A DNA stretch of 34,074 bases from positions 1 through 34,074 of the forward strand of contig NZ_JAMOLN010000110.1 of the NCBI RefSeq assembly GCF_024448165.1, in the 5' to 3' direction. This DNA is from Streptomyces longispororuber (lineage in GTDB: Bacteria > Actinomycetota > Actinomycetes > Streptomycetales > Streptomycetaceae). The notes under the pieces are model-generated. The model saw only the letters and a program-made list of their open reading frames with translations, was not told the origin of the DNA and did no database searches. Of the stretch, positions 6,656-14,550 are shown one piece after another. Each line of letters starts with the position of its first letter. Positions within the stretch are counted from its first letter, which is position 1. A program made the position numbers and the translations under genes.

Positions 6656-7786
6656 TCACGATGGCTGCACCTCGTCGAACAGGGCGATGGCCTCGGTGGG
6701 GTCCGGGCTCACGAGGCGTTCCAGACCGGCCGTCGTGAGCCTCGACCACGTGTCGGCCCGGGCCCACATCCGCTCCTCGAAGGCGCGGACCGCCACGTCC
6801 AGGTCCGCGGGGCCGGTGGTGGCGATGGCCTCGGCGAGTTCGGCGCCTTCCAGCATCGCGAGGTTCGCGCCCGCTCCCAACGGCGGCATCAGATGGGCCG
6901 CGTCGCCCAGGAGCGTCACCCCGGGGACATGCGTCCACGTGTGCGAGACGGGCAGGACGTGGAGGGGGCGGTGGACGAAGGCGGTGCCGCGGCGGATGAG
7001 GTCGAGGACCGGGTCGGCCCAGCCGTCGTACAGGGCCAGCAGGCTCGCGCGCACCGCCTCGGGGTCGGCCGGATCCAGGTCCGCGTACCGGTCGAGGGGC
7101 GCGCGGAACTGGGCGTACACCTTGACGTGACCGCCACTGTTGCGCTGGGCGACGAGCCCCCGGTTCACGCCGTAGACGGCCAGGGAGCCGTCCCCGACCA
7201 GCCGGGCGAGGTCGGGGTGGCGGGTGTCGACGTCGTCCAGGGACGTCTCGACATAGGTGACGCCGGTGTAGTGCGGCGTCACCGGCGAGACGGCCCGGCG
7301 GGTCCGTGACCAGGCGCCGTCCGCGCCGACGACGAGGTCGTACGTCTCCTGCCCGCCGTCCGCGAACCGGACCAGCACACCGTCCCCGGCCGCCCCCGGC
7401 ACCACCTGCGTCACGCCCCGCCCCCACTGGACGTCGAGCGGACCGAGCAGCAGGTCGCGGAGCTGCCCGCGGTCGATCTCCGGGTTGGCCCGCTCGTCCG
7501 GCCGGGCCGGCCAGTCGCGCAGCACGGTGCCGTCCGGGTCCAGGATGCGCATGGCCTGCCCCTCGGGGCGGGACAGCGCCTCGAACTCCGCCAGCAGACC
7601 CGCCTTGTCGAGCGCGAGCTGGCCCAGCTCTCTGCGCAGGTCCAGCGTGCCGCCCGGTGGACGGGCGTCGCGGGCGGGATCGCGTTCGAGGACGGTGACG
7701 TCGATGGAGCGATCAAGGTGGTGAAGGACGCGGGCGAAGGTGAGGCCGGCCGGACCGCTCCCGACCACTGCGATGCGATGTCTCAT
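6656..7786 (-). CDS. TetX-like FAD-dependent monooxygenase
   Basis: A 376-residue class A flavin monooxygenase. It has the N-terminal dinucleotide fold (VVGSGPAGLTFARVLH, residues 7-22), the PGGTLDL motif near 45, DRGQLRDLLLG near 115, the DG motif VVGADGAWSRTRR near 165 and the FAD-ribityl GD motif TLLGDAAHLMPPLGAGANLAM (read in two parts) with LEGAELAEAI. The GGTLDL, DRGQLRDLLL and GAN.AMLEGAELAEAI blocks are those of the TetX family, which inactivates tetracyclines by hydroxylation. Activity on tetracyclines is not shown; relatives take other polyketides. The ATG at 7786 lacks a ribosome site; a -10-like TACAGT (7795-7800) ends eight bases upstream inside the palindrome at 7789-7803. It diverges from a TetR gene of matching type, so drug-inducible detoxification is a sound hypothesis. 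Confidence 0.85.
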   Translation of the reverse strand: MRHRIAVVGSGPAGLTFARVLHHLDRSIDVTVLERDPARDARPPGGTLDLRRELGQLALDKAGLLAEFEALSRPEGQAMRILDPDGTVLRDWPARPDERANPEIDRGQLRDLLLGPLDVQWGRGVTQVVPGAAGDGVLVRFADGGQETYDLVVGADGAWSRTRRAVSPVTPHYTGVTYVETSLDDVDTRHPDLARLVGDGSLAVYGVNRGLVAQRNSGGHVKVYAQFRAPLDRYADLDPADPEAVRASLLALYDGWADPVLDLIRRGTAFVHRPLHVLPVSHTWTHVPGVTLLGDAAHLMPPLGAGANLAMLEGAELAEAIATTGPADLDVAVRAFEERMWARADTWSRLTTAGLERLVSPDPTEAIALFDEVQPS

Positions 7787-7788
7787 GT

Positions 7789-7822
7789 CGATACACTGTA
7801 TCGAGTCAGGGCGATGTATCGC
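7789..7822. promoter_or_regulatory. Palindromic operator between monooxygenase and TetR genes
   Basis: CGATACACTGTATCG (7789-7803) is a perfect palindrome with 7-base arms around one central base. A second, weaker dyad GCGAT-GT-ATCGC lies at 7811-7822. The first covers the likely -10 of the monooxygenase gene; a -10-like TACGGT for the TetR gene lies at 7828-7833, just beyond the second. Size and symmetry suit a TetR dimer. Confidence 0.75.
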
Positions 7823-7839
7823 AACGGTACGGTGTGACC

Positions 7840-8535
7840 ATGACTGTTTGGGATCGGCCGGAACCGCCGACGCGCCCCGCACCGCTCGACCGCGAGCGGA
7901 TCGTCGCCGCCGCCGTCGCACTGGCCGACGAGGGCGGTCTGACGGCCGTGTCGCTGCGCAAGGTCGCCGCCCGGCTGAACGCCGGGCCGATGCGGCTGTA
8001 CGGATTCATCTCGACCAAGGAGGAGCTGTTCGACCTCATGGTGGACGAGGTCCAGGGCGAGATGCTCCCGGAGGAGCCGCCCGCCGACTGGCGGGAGGCG
8101 CTGAGCTCTCTCGCCCACCGGACCCGGCAGGCCGCCCTCCGGCACGAATGGCTGGCCGACCTGCTCGGCGGACGACCGGCCCTGGGTCCGAACGGTCTGG
8201 CCGTCGCCGAGACCACCTTGTCGTCACTCGACGGCGTCACCGACATCGACTCCGCCATGCGCGCCGTGGAGACCGTCAGCGCCTACTCCACCGGTGCGAT
8301 CCGGCGCGAGATCGCGCACCTGCGGGCCGAGCGCGCCACAGGTCTGTCCCAGCACGACTGGCAGCGCGCCTCCGGCCCGCATCTGACGCGCATGCTGGCC
8401 ACGGGCCGTTTCCCGGCGCTGGCCAAGCTCGTGCACGACGGTTCGGACGTGGACGCCGAGACGTCCTTCGCGACCGGTCTCGACTGGGTCCTCGACGCCG
8501 TGGCCGCCAAACTCCCGCCGCCACCACCGGCCTGA
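7840..8535 (+). CDS. TetR-family regulator with TetR_C (tetracycline-repressor-type) C-terminal domain
   Basis: A 231-residue repressor. The helix-turn-helix runs RIVAAAVALADEGGLTAVSL then RKVAARLNAGPMRLYGFI, and STKEELFDLMVDEVQGEM is the hallmark linker of the TetR_C_1 (PF02909-like) group to which classical TetR belongs. The C-terminal ligand/dimer domain follows to a proline-rich end. Its neighbour across a 53-base spacer is a TetX-like monooxygenase with a perfect palindrome between them, so it most likely represses that gene until a ligand binds. I prefer the ATG at 7840, since a -10-like TACGGT ends six bases before it and would give a leaderless mRNA; an in-frame GTG lies at 7834. Confidence 0.9.
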   Translation: MTVWDRPEPPTRPAPLDRERIVAAAVALADEGGLTAVSLRKVAARLNAGPMRLYGFISTKEELFDLMVDEVQGEMLPEEPPADWREALSSLAHRTRQAALRHEWLADLLGGRPALGPNGLAVAETTLSSLDGVTDIDSAMRAVETVSAYSTGAIRREIAHLRAERATGLSQHDWQRASGPHLTRMLATGRFPALAKLVHDGSDVDAETSFATGLDWVLDAVAAKLPPPPPA

Positions 8536-8553
8536 CGTCCCCTCCGCGCACGC

Positions 8554-10719
8554 TCACTCGACTCTGCCTCCCAACACCCCGAACCGCCGTGAGAGTTCGG
8601 CCCCGAGGACCGGGGCGATGGCTCGCGCGTACGCCTCCGCCATGTGGCCGTCGTCGCGGTAGACGAGCGTGTCGGCGACCACGACCGGGCAGACCGTGGG
8701 CGTGCACAGCCAGCGGGCCGGGTCGACGACCGTGGCGCCGGTCCTCGCGGCGGCGGAACGGGCCGCGCGCGACCTGGCCGGGTCCTTCGCCGCCCGGCCG
8801 GGGCTCGTCGTACACCTCGTCAGGTCCAGCGGGTGCGTCCCGGCGCAGTCCACCGCGTCCGACTCCGGCCAGGGCGTGTCCAGGAGCGCGGCCACCTCGG
8901 CCCCGCCGGCACGGATGGCCCGGTAGGTCCGCTCGAACCCCGCCGACCACTGCCGTTCGGCTCCCCCGGCCTCCGGGTGTGCGATGTCTCCGGCGTCGGA
9001 CGACGAGGCGATCACGAGGTCGGGCCGCAGCGCGGCGATCCTGGCCAGGGCCTTCGAGCGCCAGACGTCGCAAGAGGTGTACGGCCGGCCGTCGGTGACG
9101 ATGGTGACGTCGGCGACCTTGCAGGATGCCTTGGTCAGGGAGACGAGCCGCCAGTGCCGCTCGCGGGCGAGCCGTTCGAGGCCGGGGAACCACTGGGCGG
9201 CGTGCGAGTCGCCGAAGAGTACGACCGTGGTGGCCGCGCCCGGATCGCCGTAGACGCACGACGGCACGGCGACCGAGCCGAGGTTCACGTGGCAGCCGTC
9301 GCGGTAGACGGCGGATCTGTTCGCCTTGACGTCGGTGAGGCGCGGCGAGAGGTTGCCGGGAACGGTGTCGTTCGGTTCGGCGAGCAGCTGGTTCAGACGG
9401 GCCTGCGGGTCCGGCGCCCGGTCGAGGGTCGCGGCGAGTGCGGGGGCCGGGCGGCCGGAGTCGATCGCGGGGGGGAAGAGCATCGCGACGAGGGCGAGGC
9501 CGACCGCGCCGACCGTCAGCCCGGCGCCGAGTCCGAGTGCCCGGCGCGGCCGGTCGTGGAAGGCCGTACCGAACCGCAGCGGGTTCTCCACGAACCGCAG
9601 GGTCAGCCAGGCCGGCAGCAGGGCGAACGCGGACACCGAGAGTGCGGTCCACGCGCCGGCCGACGGCCGGTCCAGGGCGACGGGTGCGATCACGAACAGC
9701 GGCCAGTGCCACAGGTACCAGCCGTACGAGAGGCCGCCCACGAAGGTCAATGGCCGCTGCCGCAGCAGGAGTTCACCACCGAAGCGGGTCGGGACGCAGC
9801 CGCCGGCGAGCACCATCGCCGCACCCGCGACCGGGACGAGCGCCGCGTACCCGGGGAAGGGTGTCGCATCGCCGAACACCAGCGCCGCCCCGACGACCGC
9901 CGCGAGTCCCGCCCAGGACAGCGCCCCGGCGAGCAGCGGAGGCATCCGGCGCAGCCGGTGCGCCGACAGGGCGAGCAACGCCCCCACTCCCAGTTCCCAC
10001 GCCCGGGTCTGCGAGCCGAAGTAGGCCCAGGAGGGCGACGGTCCCGTCGTGCGGACGCTCAGGGCGAACGAGACCACGACGAGGACCACGGCGATCAGGA
10101 ACGGCACGCCCCGCGCGGTGATCGCGAGCGCGGCCTTCCCCGGTCCTCGCCTTCGGAGCCACCCGGCGAGCAGACAGCCGCAGGCCAGCACCAGCGGCCA
10201 CACCACATAGAACTGTTCCTCGACGGCCAGCGACCAGAAGTGCTGGAACGGTGACGGCGGGGCGGTGGCCTGCAGATAGTCGGTGCCGGTCACGGCGAGG
10301 CGGATGTTGACTGCGTACAGGCTGCTCGCGATCGCGTCGCCCACGTACGCGTCGAAGCGCGCCTTGGAGAGGAAGAGATACGCCCCGGCGAGCGTGACCA
10401 CGCCGACGAGGGTCGAGGCCGGGAGCAGGCGCAGGGCGCGCCGGCCGTAGAAGCGGGCCACCCGGATACGGCCCGTGCGCGCCAGTTCGCGGCGGAGCAG
10501 CGACGTGATGAGGAATCCGGAGATGACGAAGAAGACATCGACGCCTATGTAGCCACCCCGGAAGTGCCGTATCCCGGCGTGGGCGAGCACCACGAGGGTG
10601 ACCGCCACCGCGCGCAGCCCCTGGATGTCCGCCCGTCGGCCCGGCGCCGGTGAACGCTCCGCCGCTCTCGGCCTCGGCAGGTGTCGTCCAGGCCGTCGCA
10701 GGGGTGGTGCTTGGGTCAC
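8554..10719 (-). CDS. OafA/YrhL-type membrane O-acyltransferase with C-terminal SGNH domain
   Basis: A 721-residue two-domain protein. Residues about 30-385 form the Acyl_transf_3 membrane domain: DIQGLRAVAVTLVVLAHAGI with the conserved His47, GGYIGVDVFFVISGFLIT, FYGRRALRLLP, FQHFWSLAVEEQFY with His160, and about ten hydrophobic helices ending with the FVENPLR motif. A further helix at 395-415 leads to an extracytoplasmic SGNH hydrolase-like domain with LFGDSHAAQW (Ser505) and the closing Asp/His pair in YRDDGHM (His692). Such proteins acetylate or otherwise acylate cell-surface glycans, peptidoglycan or exported metabolites; the membrane part passes the acyl group to the SGNH part. Start is GTG at 10719 with AGGAAG ten bases upstream. 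It stands alone; the acceptor is unknown. Confidence 0.92.
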   Translation of the reverse strand: MTQAPPLRRPGRHLPRPRAAERSPAPGRRADIQGLRAVAVTLVVLAHAGIRHFRGGYIGVDVFFVISGFLITSLLRRELARTGRIRVARFYGRRALRLLPASTLVGVVTLAGAYLFLSKARFDAYVGDAIASSLYAVNIRLAVTGTDYLQATAPPSPFQHFWSLAVEEQFYVVWPLVLACGCLLAGWLRRRGPGKAALAITARGVPFLIAVVLVVVSFALSVRTTGPSPSWAYFGSQTRAWELGVGALLALSAHRLRRMPPLLAGALSWAGLAAVVGAALVFGDATPFPGYAALVPVAGAAMVLAGGCVPTRFGGELLLRQRPLTFVGGLSYGWYLWHWPLFVIAPVALDRPSAGAWTALSVSAFALLPAWLTLRFVENPLRFGTAFHDRPRRALGLGAGLTVGAVGLALVAMLFPPAIDSGRPAPALAATLDRAPDPQARLNQLLAEPNDTVPGNLSPRLTDVKANRSAVYRDGCHVNLGSVAVPSCVYGDPGAATTVVLFGDSHAAQWFPGLERLARERHWRLVSLTKASCKVADVTIVTDGRPYTSCDVWRSKALARIAALRPDLVIASSSDAGDIAHPEAGGAERQWSAGFERTYRAIRAGGAEVAALLDTPWPESDAVDCAGTHPLDLTRCTTSPGRAAKDPARSRAARSAAARTGATVVDPARWLCTPTVCPVVVADTLVYRDDGHMAEAYARAIAPVLGAELSRRFGVLGGRVE

Positions 10720-11088
10720 GGCGGTTCATCTTCCTTACGAGTCACGGACCACGGGTCACGGATCACGGGGCGGATCGCGCACGGCGCTTTGCGCGGGTGC
10801 ACTCGTGGGACGGGTGTGGAGGCCCCAGAGTTGCGGTCCGCCGAGGGAGTTCCGCCGGTTCCCGATCCCGCGTGACCTGCGGCTCACCTGCCGTTGGGCC
10901 CGGGTTCACGCACCGCCTCGGAATACTCGCCGACCGCGGGATCCTTCACGGTCACAGTGCCGCCGTGTTCCCGGCGGCGGCCGCCGCCGACGCCTCCGCG
11001 GCGCCCGCCCGCATGTCACTCCCGACATCCAGCACATATCGTCATATATTGCGTGAATTCTATTGCCATCCGACGTACGGGAGACTCA
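10720..11088. other. Intergenic region with a 14-base tandem repeat
   Basis: This stretch separates the acyltransferase start from the secreted-protein gene. It contains two adjacent 14-base copies differing at one base, TCACGGACCACGGG (10742-10755) and TCACGGATCACGGG (10756-10769). The last 60 bases are unusually AT-rich for this genome (around CATATCGTCATATATT at 11036-11051) and probably contain the promoter of the gene at 11089. I see no supported gene; a possible 23-codon frame on the minus strand (10884-10955) is discussed separately. Confidence 0.5.
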
Positions 11089-11514
11089 ATGAATTCCGCT
11101 CTGACGCGCACCGCCGGCCTCGGCCTCGGCCTGCTGCTGTGCACCGCCCCGCTGGCCGCCACGGCAACCGCCGCCACCCCAACCACCCTCCCCCACAGCG
11201 CAGTTGGCAGTGCACAGCAGGCCGCGGCGAAGACGGCTCCCCGTCCGGCCCTGTCCGCGAAGGCCACGGTGAAGTCGGTCAAGGCCTGGCAGGAGTTCCG
11301 CGTCTACGGCTCGTCCACCCGCATGGCGGCCGGCACCCGCGTCACGCTGCAGCAGTTGCAGCGCAAGGGCTGGGTCAGCCTGCCGATCCACATGAACACC
11401 ACCCGCAGCCACGCCTACAACCTGCGCGTCAAGCTCGGCATCAAGGGCCTCAACAAGATCCGCATCGTCGGTGGCGGCGCCGTCTCCAACACCGTCCAGG
11501 TCACCATCCGCTGA
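11089..11514 (+). CDS. Small secreted protein of unknown function
   Basis: A 141-residue protein with a clear Sec signal peptide: short positive start (MNSALTRT), hydrophobic core AGLGLGLLLCTAPLAATA and an ATA-ATP-like cleavage region near residue 29. The mature part starts with an Ala/Thr/Gln-rich linker, then about 90 residues with alternating strands (ATVKSVKAWQEFRVYGSSTR, TRVTLQQLQRKGWVSLPIHM, YNLRVKLGIKGLNKIRIVGG, VSNTVQVTIR) that read like a compact Ig-like or bacterial-SH3-like beta sandwich. No catalytic motif or cysteine is seen in the mature part. GGGAG lies five bases before the ATG, and an AT-rich promoter-like region precedes it. Likely extracellular; no function can be assigned. 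Confidence 0.8.
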   Translation: MNSALTRTAGLGLGLLLCTAPLAATATAATPTTLPHSAVGSAQQAAAKTAPRPALSAKATVKSVKAWQEFRVYGSSTRMAAGTRVTLQQLQRKGWVSLPIHMNTTRSHAYNLRVKLGIKGLNKIRIVGGGAVSNTVQVTIR

Positions 11515-11529
11515 CCCGGTCGGGACAGG

Positions 11530-12126
11530 TCACTCGGGCAGGGGCCGATCGTCCCGGTGAGCGCCGTAGAAGTCGGCCTGGCGTGCCATGACGGCGCGCA
11601 TGGACGTGCCCCGCGGCACGCCGTGGACGGTGCCCGGGAAGTCCAGGCCCTCCTGCACCGCCCACAACTCGGCGTGCTGGTCCGGGGAGAACAGCTGTGC
11701 CGGGTCACCGGCCGCGATCCAGCCGATGGGCACCACCGTGTCCGGGCGCAGTGTGGAGTTCACGTGGAGCACGCTGTTGATCCGCAATTCCGAGCGGGCC
11801 CCCGCGACCGCCCCGGGGAACATCGACACCCCGGTGGCCACGAAGACCTCGTCCTCGACGCGCGCCCCGTTGACGTGGGCGTGCGGCCCGATCAGTACCG
11901 CGTCCCCGAGCACGGCCGGATGATTCGCCCTGCCCCGCACCAGGGCGTTCTCCATCACCACCACGTCCCGGCCGGTCCGCACCTCGCCGTCCTCCGCCGT
12001 GAGGACGGCACCGTGCAGTACCCGCGCACGCTCGCCCAGCACCACCGCGCCGCACAGCACGGCCGACGGAGCCACATAGGCGGACGCAGGGACCACTGGC
12101 CGCTTCCCGCGGTGCTCGATCAACAT
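11530..12126 (-). CDS. Gamma-carbonic-anhydrase/acetyltransferase-like left-handed beta-helix protein
   Basis: A 198-residue hexapeptide-repeat protein: ASAYVAPSAVLCGAVVLGER opens the helix, VMENALVRGRANHPAVLGDA and VLIGPHAHVNGARVEDEVFV give the turns with His residues in the positions where gamma-class carbonic anhydrases bind metal, and FVATGVSMFPGAVAGARSEL ends it. A C-terminal helical tail (DQHAELWAVQEGLDFPGTVH) follows. The fold is certain; carbonic anhydrase activity is not, since many members act on other substrates. No ribosome site is visible; a TAGGCT -10-like hexamer ends seven bases before the ATG at 12126, implying a leaderless transcript. It converges with the secreted-protein gene only 15 bases away. 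Confidence 0.86.
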   Translation of the reverse strand: MLIEHRGKRPVVPASAYVAPSAVLCGAVVLGERARVLHGAVLTAEDGEVRTGRDVVVMENALVRGRANHPAVLGDAVLIGPHAHVNGARVEDEVFVATGVSMFPGAVAGARSELRINSVLHVNSTLRPDTVVPIGWIAAGDPAQLFSPDQHAELWAVQEGLDFPGTVHGVPRGTSMRAVMARQADFYGAHRDDRPLPE

Positions 12127-12146
12127 GCCGACGAGCCTAGACCAGG

Positions 12147-12168
12147 CAGCCCCGGAGAGCAGGGGCTG
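12147..12168 (-). terminator. Short hairpin after the DUF574 gene
   Basis: CAGCCCC (12147-12153) pairs with GGGGCTG (12162-12168) around an eight-base loop, four bases beyond the stop codon at 12173. It may terminate the leftward transcript; it also sits just upstream of the gene starting at 12126. Confidence 0.5.
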
Positions 12169-12172
12169 AACG

Positions 12173-12988
12173 TCAGCGCTTGATCCCGACGCCCGCCAAC
12201 AGACTGATCTGGGCGTCCGTGGGCTCCGATCCGTCGGAGGAACCCGCCGGCCGCCAGCGGTGGCAGCAGACGATGCCGGGATCGATCAGGTCGAGCCCGT
12301 CGAAGAAGCGGCTCACGTCGTCGTGCGAGCGGAACTGCACCGGAGAACCGGACTTGGTGTACACCTCCGCGACCTTGTTCCACGTGACGGGGTCGAAGTC
12401 CGGGGTGCAGTGGTTCATGGCGAGGGCGCTGCCCACCGGAAGCGGGTCGAGCAGCCGCTTGATGATGGCGTACGGGTCGTGCGGGTCGGTGATGAAGTGC
12501 ATGAGGGCGTTGAGGGAGAGGGCCACGGGCTGGTCGAAGTCCAGGACCTCCGCGTCCTCCACAGCGGCCATCAGGGAATCCGGGTCCGTGACGTCGGCCT
12601 CGACGTAGGCCGTGCGGCCCTGCGTGGTACTGCGCATGAGGCGCTCGGCGTACTTGAGGACGAGCGGGTCGTTGTCCGCGTACACGACGCGGGCGTCGAC
12701 GGCGACGGACTGCGCGACCTGGTGCAGGTTCGGCTCCGTCGGGATCCCGGTGCCGATGTCGAGCCACTGGCGGATGCCGTGCTCCTGGGCCAGGACGCGG
12801 GTGGCCCGGTGCATGAACGCCCGGTTCTCACGGGCGGTCACGTAGATGCCGGGGTGGGCCTGGGCGGCGACCAGCGCGGCTTCCTTGTCGATCTCGAAGT
12901 GGTCCTTGCCGCCGAGGAAGTAGTCGTACATCCGGGCCGAGTGCGCCTTGCTCGTGTCGAGATCCCGGCCGGCCTGCCTGCTGGTCAA
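12173..12988 (-). CDS. DUF574-type S-adenosyl-L-methionine methyltransferase
   Basis: A 271-residue member of the actinobacterial SAM methyltransferase family once called DUF574. The family start TSKAHSARMYDYFLGGKDHF is plain, followed by YVTARENRAFMHRATRVLAQ, the SAM motif WLDIGTGIPTEPNLHQVAQ, VVYADNDPLVL, and LALNALMHFI-type and GSALAMNHCTPDF motifs. These proteins are abundant in Streptomyces and tend to sit beside XRE/DUF397 pairs, as here; the methyl acceptor is unknown. The start codon is TTG at 12988 with AAAGGGAG six bases upstream, which decides the start. It lies about 80 bases downstream of the DUF397 gene on the same strand and is probably in the same transcription unit. Confidence 0.92.
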   Translation of the reverse strand: MTSRQAGRDLDTSKAHSARMYDYFLGGKDHFEIDKEAALVAAQAHPGIYVTARENRAFMHRATRVLAQEHGIRQWLDIGTGIPTEPNLHQVAQSVAVDARVVYADNDPLVLKYAERLMRSTTQGRTAYVEADVTDPDSLMAAVEDAEVLDFDQPVALSLNALMHFITDPHDPYAIIKRLLDPLPVGSALAMNHCTPDFDPVTWNKVAEVYTKSGSPVQFRSHDDVSRFFDGLDLIDPGIVCCHRWRPAGSSDGSEPTDAQISLLAGVGIKR

Positions 12989-13070
12989 TGTTCTCCCTTT
13001 CCTGCGTGTGTCGGTCGGCCCGCGGGCCGGGTACGGGACCGGGTCCTCGTCCCTTGTGTCCGCCGCCGGT

Positions 13071-13322
13071 TCAACCGGCGGCCAAGTGATCGGCCAGGCC
13101 TTCTTTGACGCCGCGAACGAACGCGGCGATCTCCTCCGGTGCGTAGATCAGCGCCGGTCCCGCCGGGTCGGTCGACTGCCGCACGGCCACACGGCCGTCG
13201 GCGAGTCTCTTCGTCTCGACGCACTGCCCGCCGTTCGGCCCGCTCCACGGGCGCTCCCAGCCGTGCTCCCCGAGATCACGGGCCGGCATCCCGTTGTAGA
13301 CGCCCTCGTCGGTGATCGTCAC
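13071..13322 (-). CDS. DUF397 protein
   Basis: An 83-residue DUF397 protein: WERPWSGPNGGQCVETKRL is the conserved core, then VAVRQSTDPAGPALIY and EEIAAFVRGVKEGLADHLAAG at the end. The GTG start at 13322 overlaps the TGA of the XRE gene by four bases, so the pair is translationally coupled. In Streptomyces such XRE-DUF397 pairs behave like toxin-antitoxin-like or developmental switches, with the small protein binding the regulator (the Scr1/Scr2 and WhiJ-type pairs); here that role is inferred from family and position. An N-terminal extension of about 19 residues (TITDEGVYNGMPARDLGEHG) replaces the usual short start. Confidence 0.9.
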   Translation of the reverse strand: MTITDEGVYNGMPARDLGEHGWERPWSGPNGGQCVETKRLADGRVAVRQSTDPAGPALIYAPEEIAAFVRGVKEGLADHLAAG

Positions 13323-14185
13323 GAGTACTCCTTGCGCATGCGGTTCAAGAGCGCCCTGCTGTCCTCGGACGACGTGAGCAGAGCCATACGGGAATGTGCC
13401 TCCAGGTGGGCGACGACGTCCGCACGCTGGTCCAAGTAGACCGAGGCGGACAGGAGTTCGCTGTAGACGATGTCGGGCAGCTCGGGCTCCTCGAACCGGA
13501 AGTACGTGAAGGGAGCGCACGCCCCGACGTGCGCGCCCGCCGCGAACGGCACGATGTCCACGCTGATGTGCGGGAGTTCGGACATGTCCAGGAGGCACTC
13601 GATCTGCTCCCGCATCACGTCGGGGCTGCCCACCATCCGGTGCAGGACGGCTTCCTCCATGACCACCCAGAGCGTCGGCGCGTCCTCCTTCTCCAGCAGG
13701 CTCCGGCGGCGCATGCGCAGCTCCACCCGGCGCGCGACCTCCTCCTCGCTGCCGTTCGGCAGGCCGCCACGCAGGACGGCGTGCGCGTACTCGGGAGTCT
13801 GCAGGAGTCCGGTGACGTACTGGGGTTCATATGTACGCAGGGTCTTGGCGCCGGTCTCCAGGCTGACGTAGGCCGTGAACCAGCTGGGCACGACGTCCCG
13901 GTAGGAGTGCCACCAGCCCGGCTCGTTGGCCTGCTCGGCCAGGTCGACGAACTCGTCGATCTCCTGACGGTCCGCGCCGTAGGTCTCCAGGAGCTTCTCG
14001 ACGTAGAGAGGCTTCAGGGCGACCTCGGCCTTCTCCAGCCGGCGGATCGTCAGGGTCTTCACGCGCAGAGCTTTCGCCGCGTCCTCCAGCGAGGCGCCGA
14101 CGCCCAGTCGCATGTCCTGCAGCCTGCGGCCGAGGATCATGCGCAGGACCGTCGGCGCACTGGTGCCGGAACGGGCTTCACTCAC
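13319..14185 (-). CDS. Scr1-type XRE-family regulator (helix-turn-helix plus DUF5753)
   Basis: A 288-residue DNA-binding protein. Residues about 18-75 form the XRE helix-turn-helix (LGRRLQDMRLGVGASLEDAA, LRVKTLTIRRLEKAEV), and the rest is the DUF5753 domain with its marks: EPGWWHSYRDVVPSWFTAYV, SLETGAKTLRTYEPQYVTGL, LQTPEYAHAVLRG, RMRRRSLLEKEDAPTLWVVM, and DIVPFAAGAHVGACAPFTYF. It is coupled by overlap to the DUF397 gene, the normal partner. The start is set at the GTG at 14185, because AGGAGG (14192-14197) lies six bases before it; a TTG at 14191 touches that site and is too close. A dyad at 14284-14320 upstream may be an operator. Confidence 0.92.
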   Translation of the reverse strand: MSEARSGTSAPTVLRMILGRRLQDMRLGVGASLEDAAKALRVKTLTIRRLEKAEVALKPLYVEKLLETYGADRQEIDEFVDLAEQANEPGWWHSYRDVVPSWFTAYVSLETGAKTLRTYEPQYVTGLLQTPEYAHAVLRGGLPNGSEEEVARRVELRMRRRSLLEKEDAPTLWVVMEEAVLHRMVGSPDVMREQIECLLDMSELPHISVDIVPFAAGAHVGACAPFTYFRFEEPELPDIVYSELLSASVYLDQRADVVAHLEAHSRMALLTSSEDSRALLNRMRKEYS

Positions 14186-14191
14186 GCCCAA

Positions 14192-14550
14192 CCTCCTGAG
14201 GGTTCATCAACAACACCATTCTGGCAGTGACTTGATGTGGACGCCATGGTGATACCCGCTCTGCTGAAATTATCAGGGAGTCGGTTGCAGCGTGCGTGCG
14301 ATCACGCGCATAGTTGCAACATGAGCGGTCACGTCACAGCTCTGACGCAGCATCCGGCCCGGGTGGGACGCACGATGCCGACGCGGTCGTCGGCACGGTC
14401 GCCGGCCCGCGCCGACCATGGCCCCCGCCCCCACGGCGGCGGCCCCCCTCGCCCTGCGGCACACACCGCCGCAGGCACCGCACCGCCCCGACACGTCCCC
14501 TTCGCGCGACGGGCACACCCCGCTCCTCGGTCCACTCACAGAAGGCACTC
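14192..14550. other. Intergenic region with nested dyad (14284-14320)
   Basis: Between the divergent XRE gene and the gene at 14551. It contains an outer inverted repeat GTTGCA (14284-14289) / TGCAAC (14315-14320) enclosing GCGTG-CGAT-CACGC (14294-14307), and a TGATA (14250) / TATCA dyad around an AT-rich patch. These are plausible operators for the XRE regulator or promoter elements. The remainder (14330-14540) is very GC-rich, with no frame that looks coding. Confidence 0.45.

Noticed and set aside
8644..10254. 536-codon frame on the plus strand
   Set aside because: Antisense to the acyltransferase; Arg/Gly/Val-rich composition and no domain, a typical shadow in GC-rich DNA.
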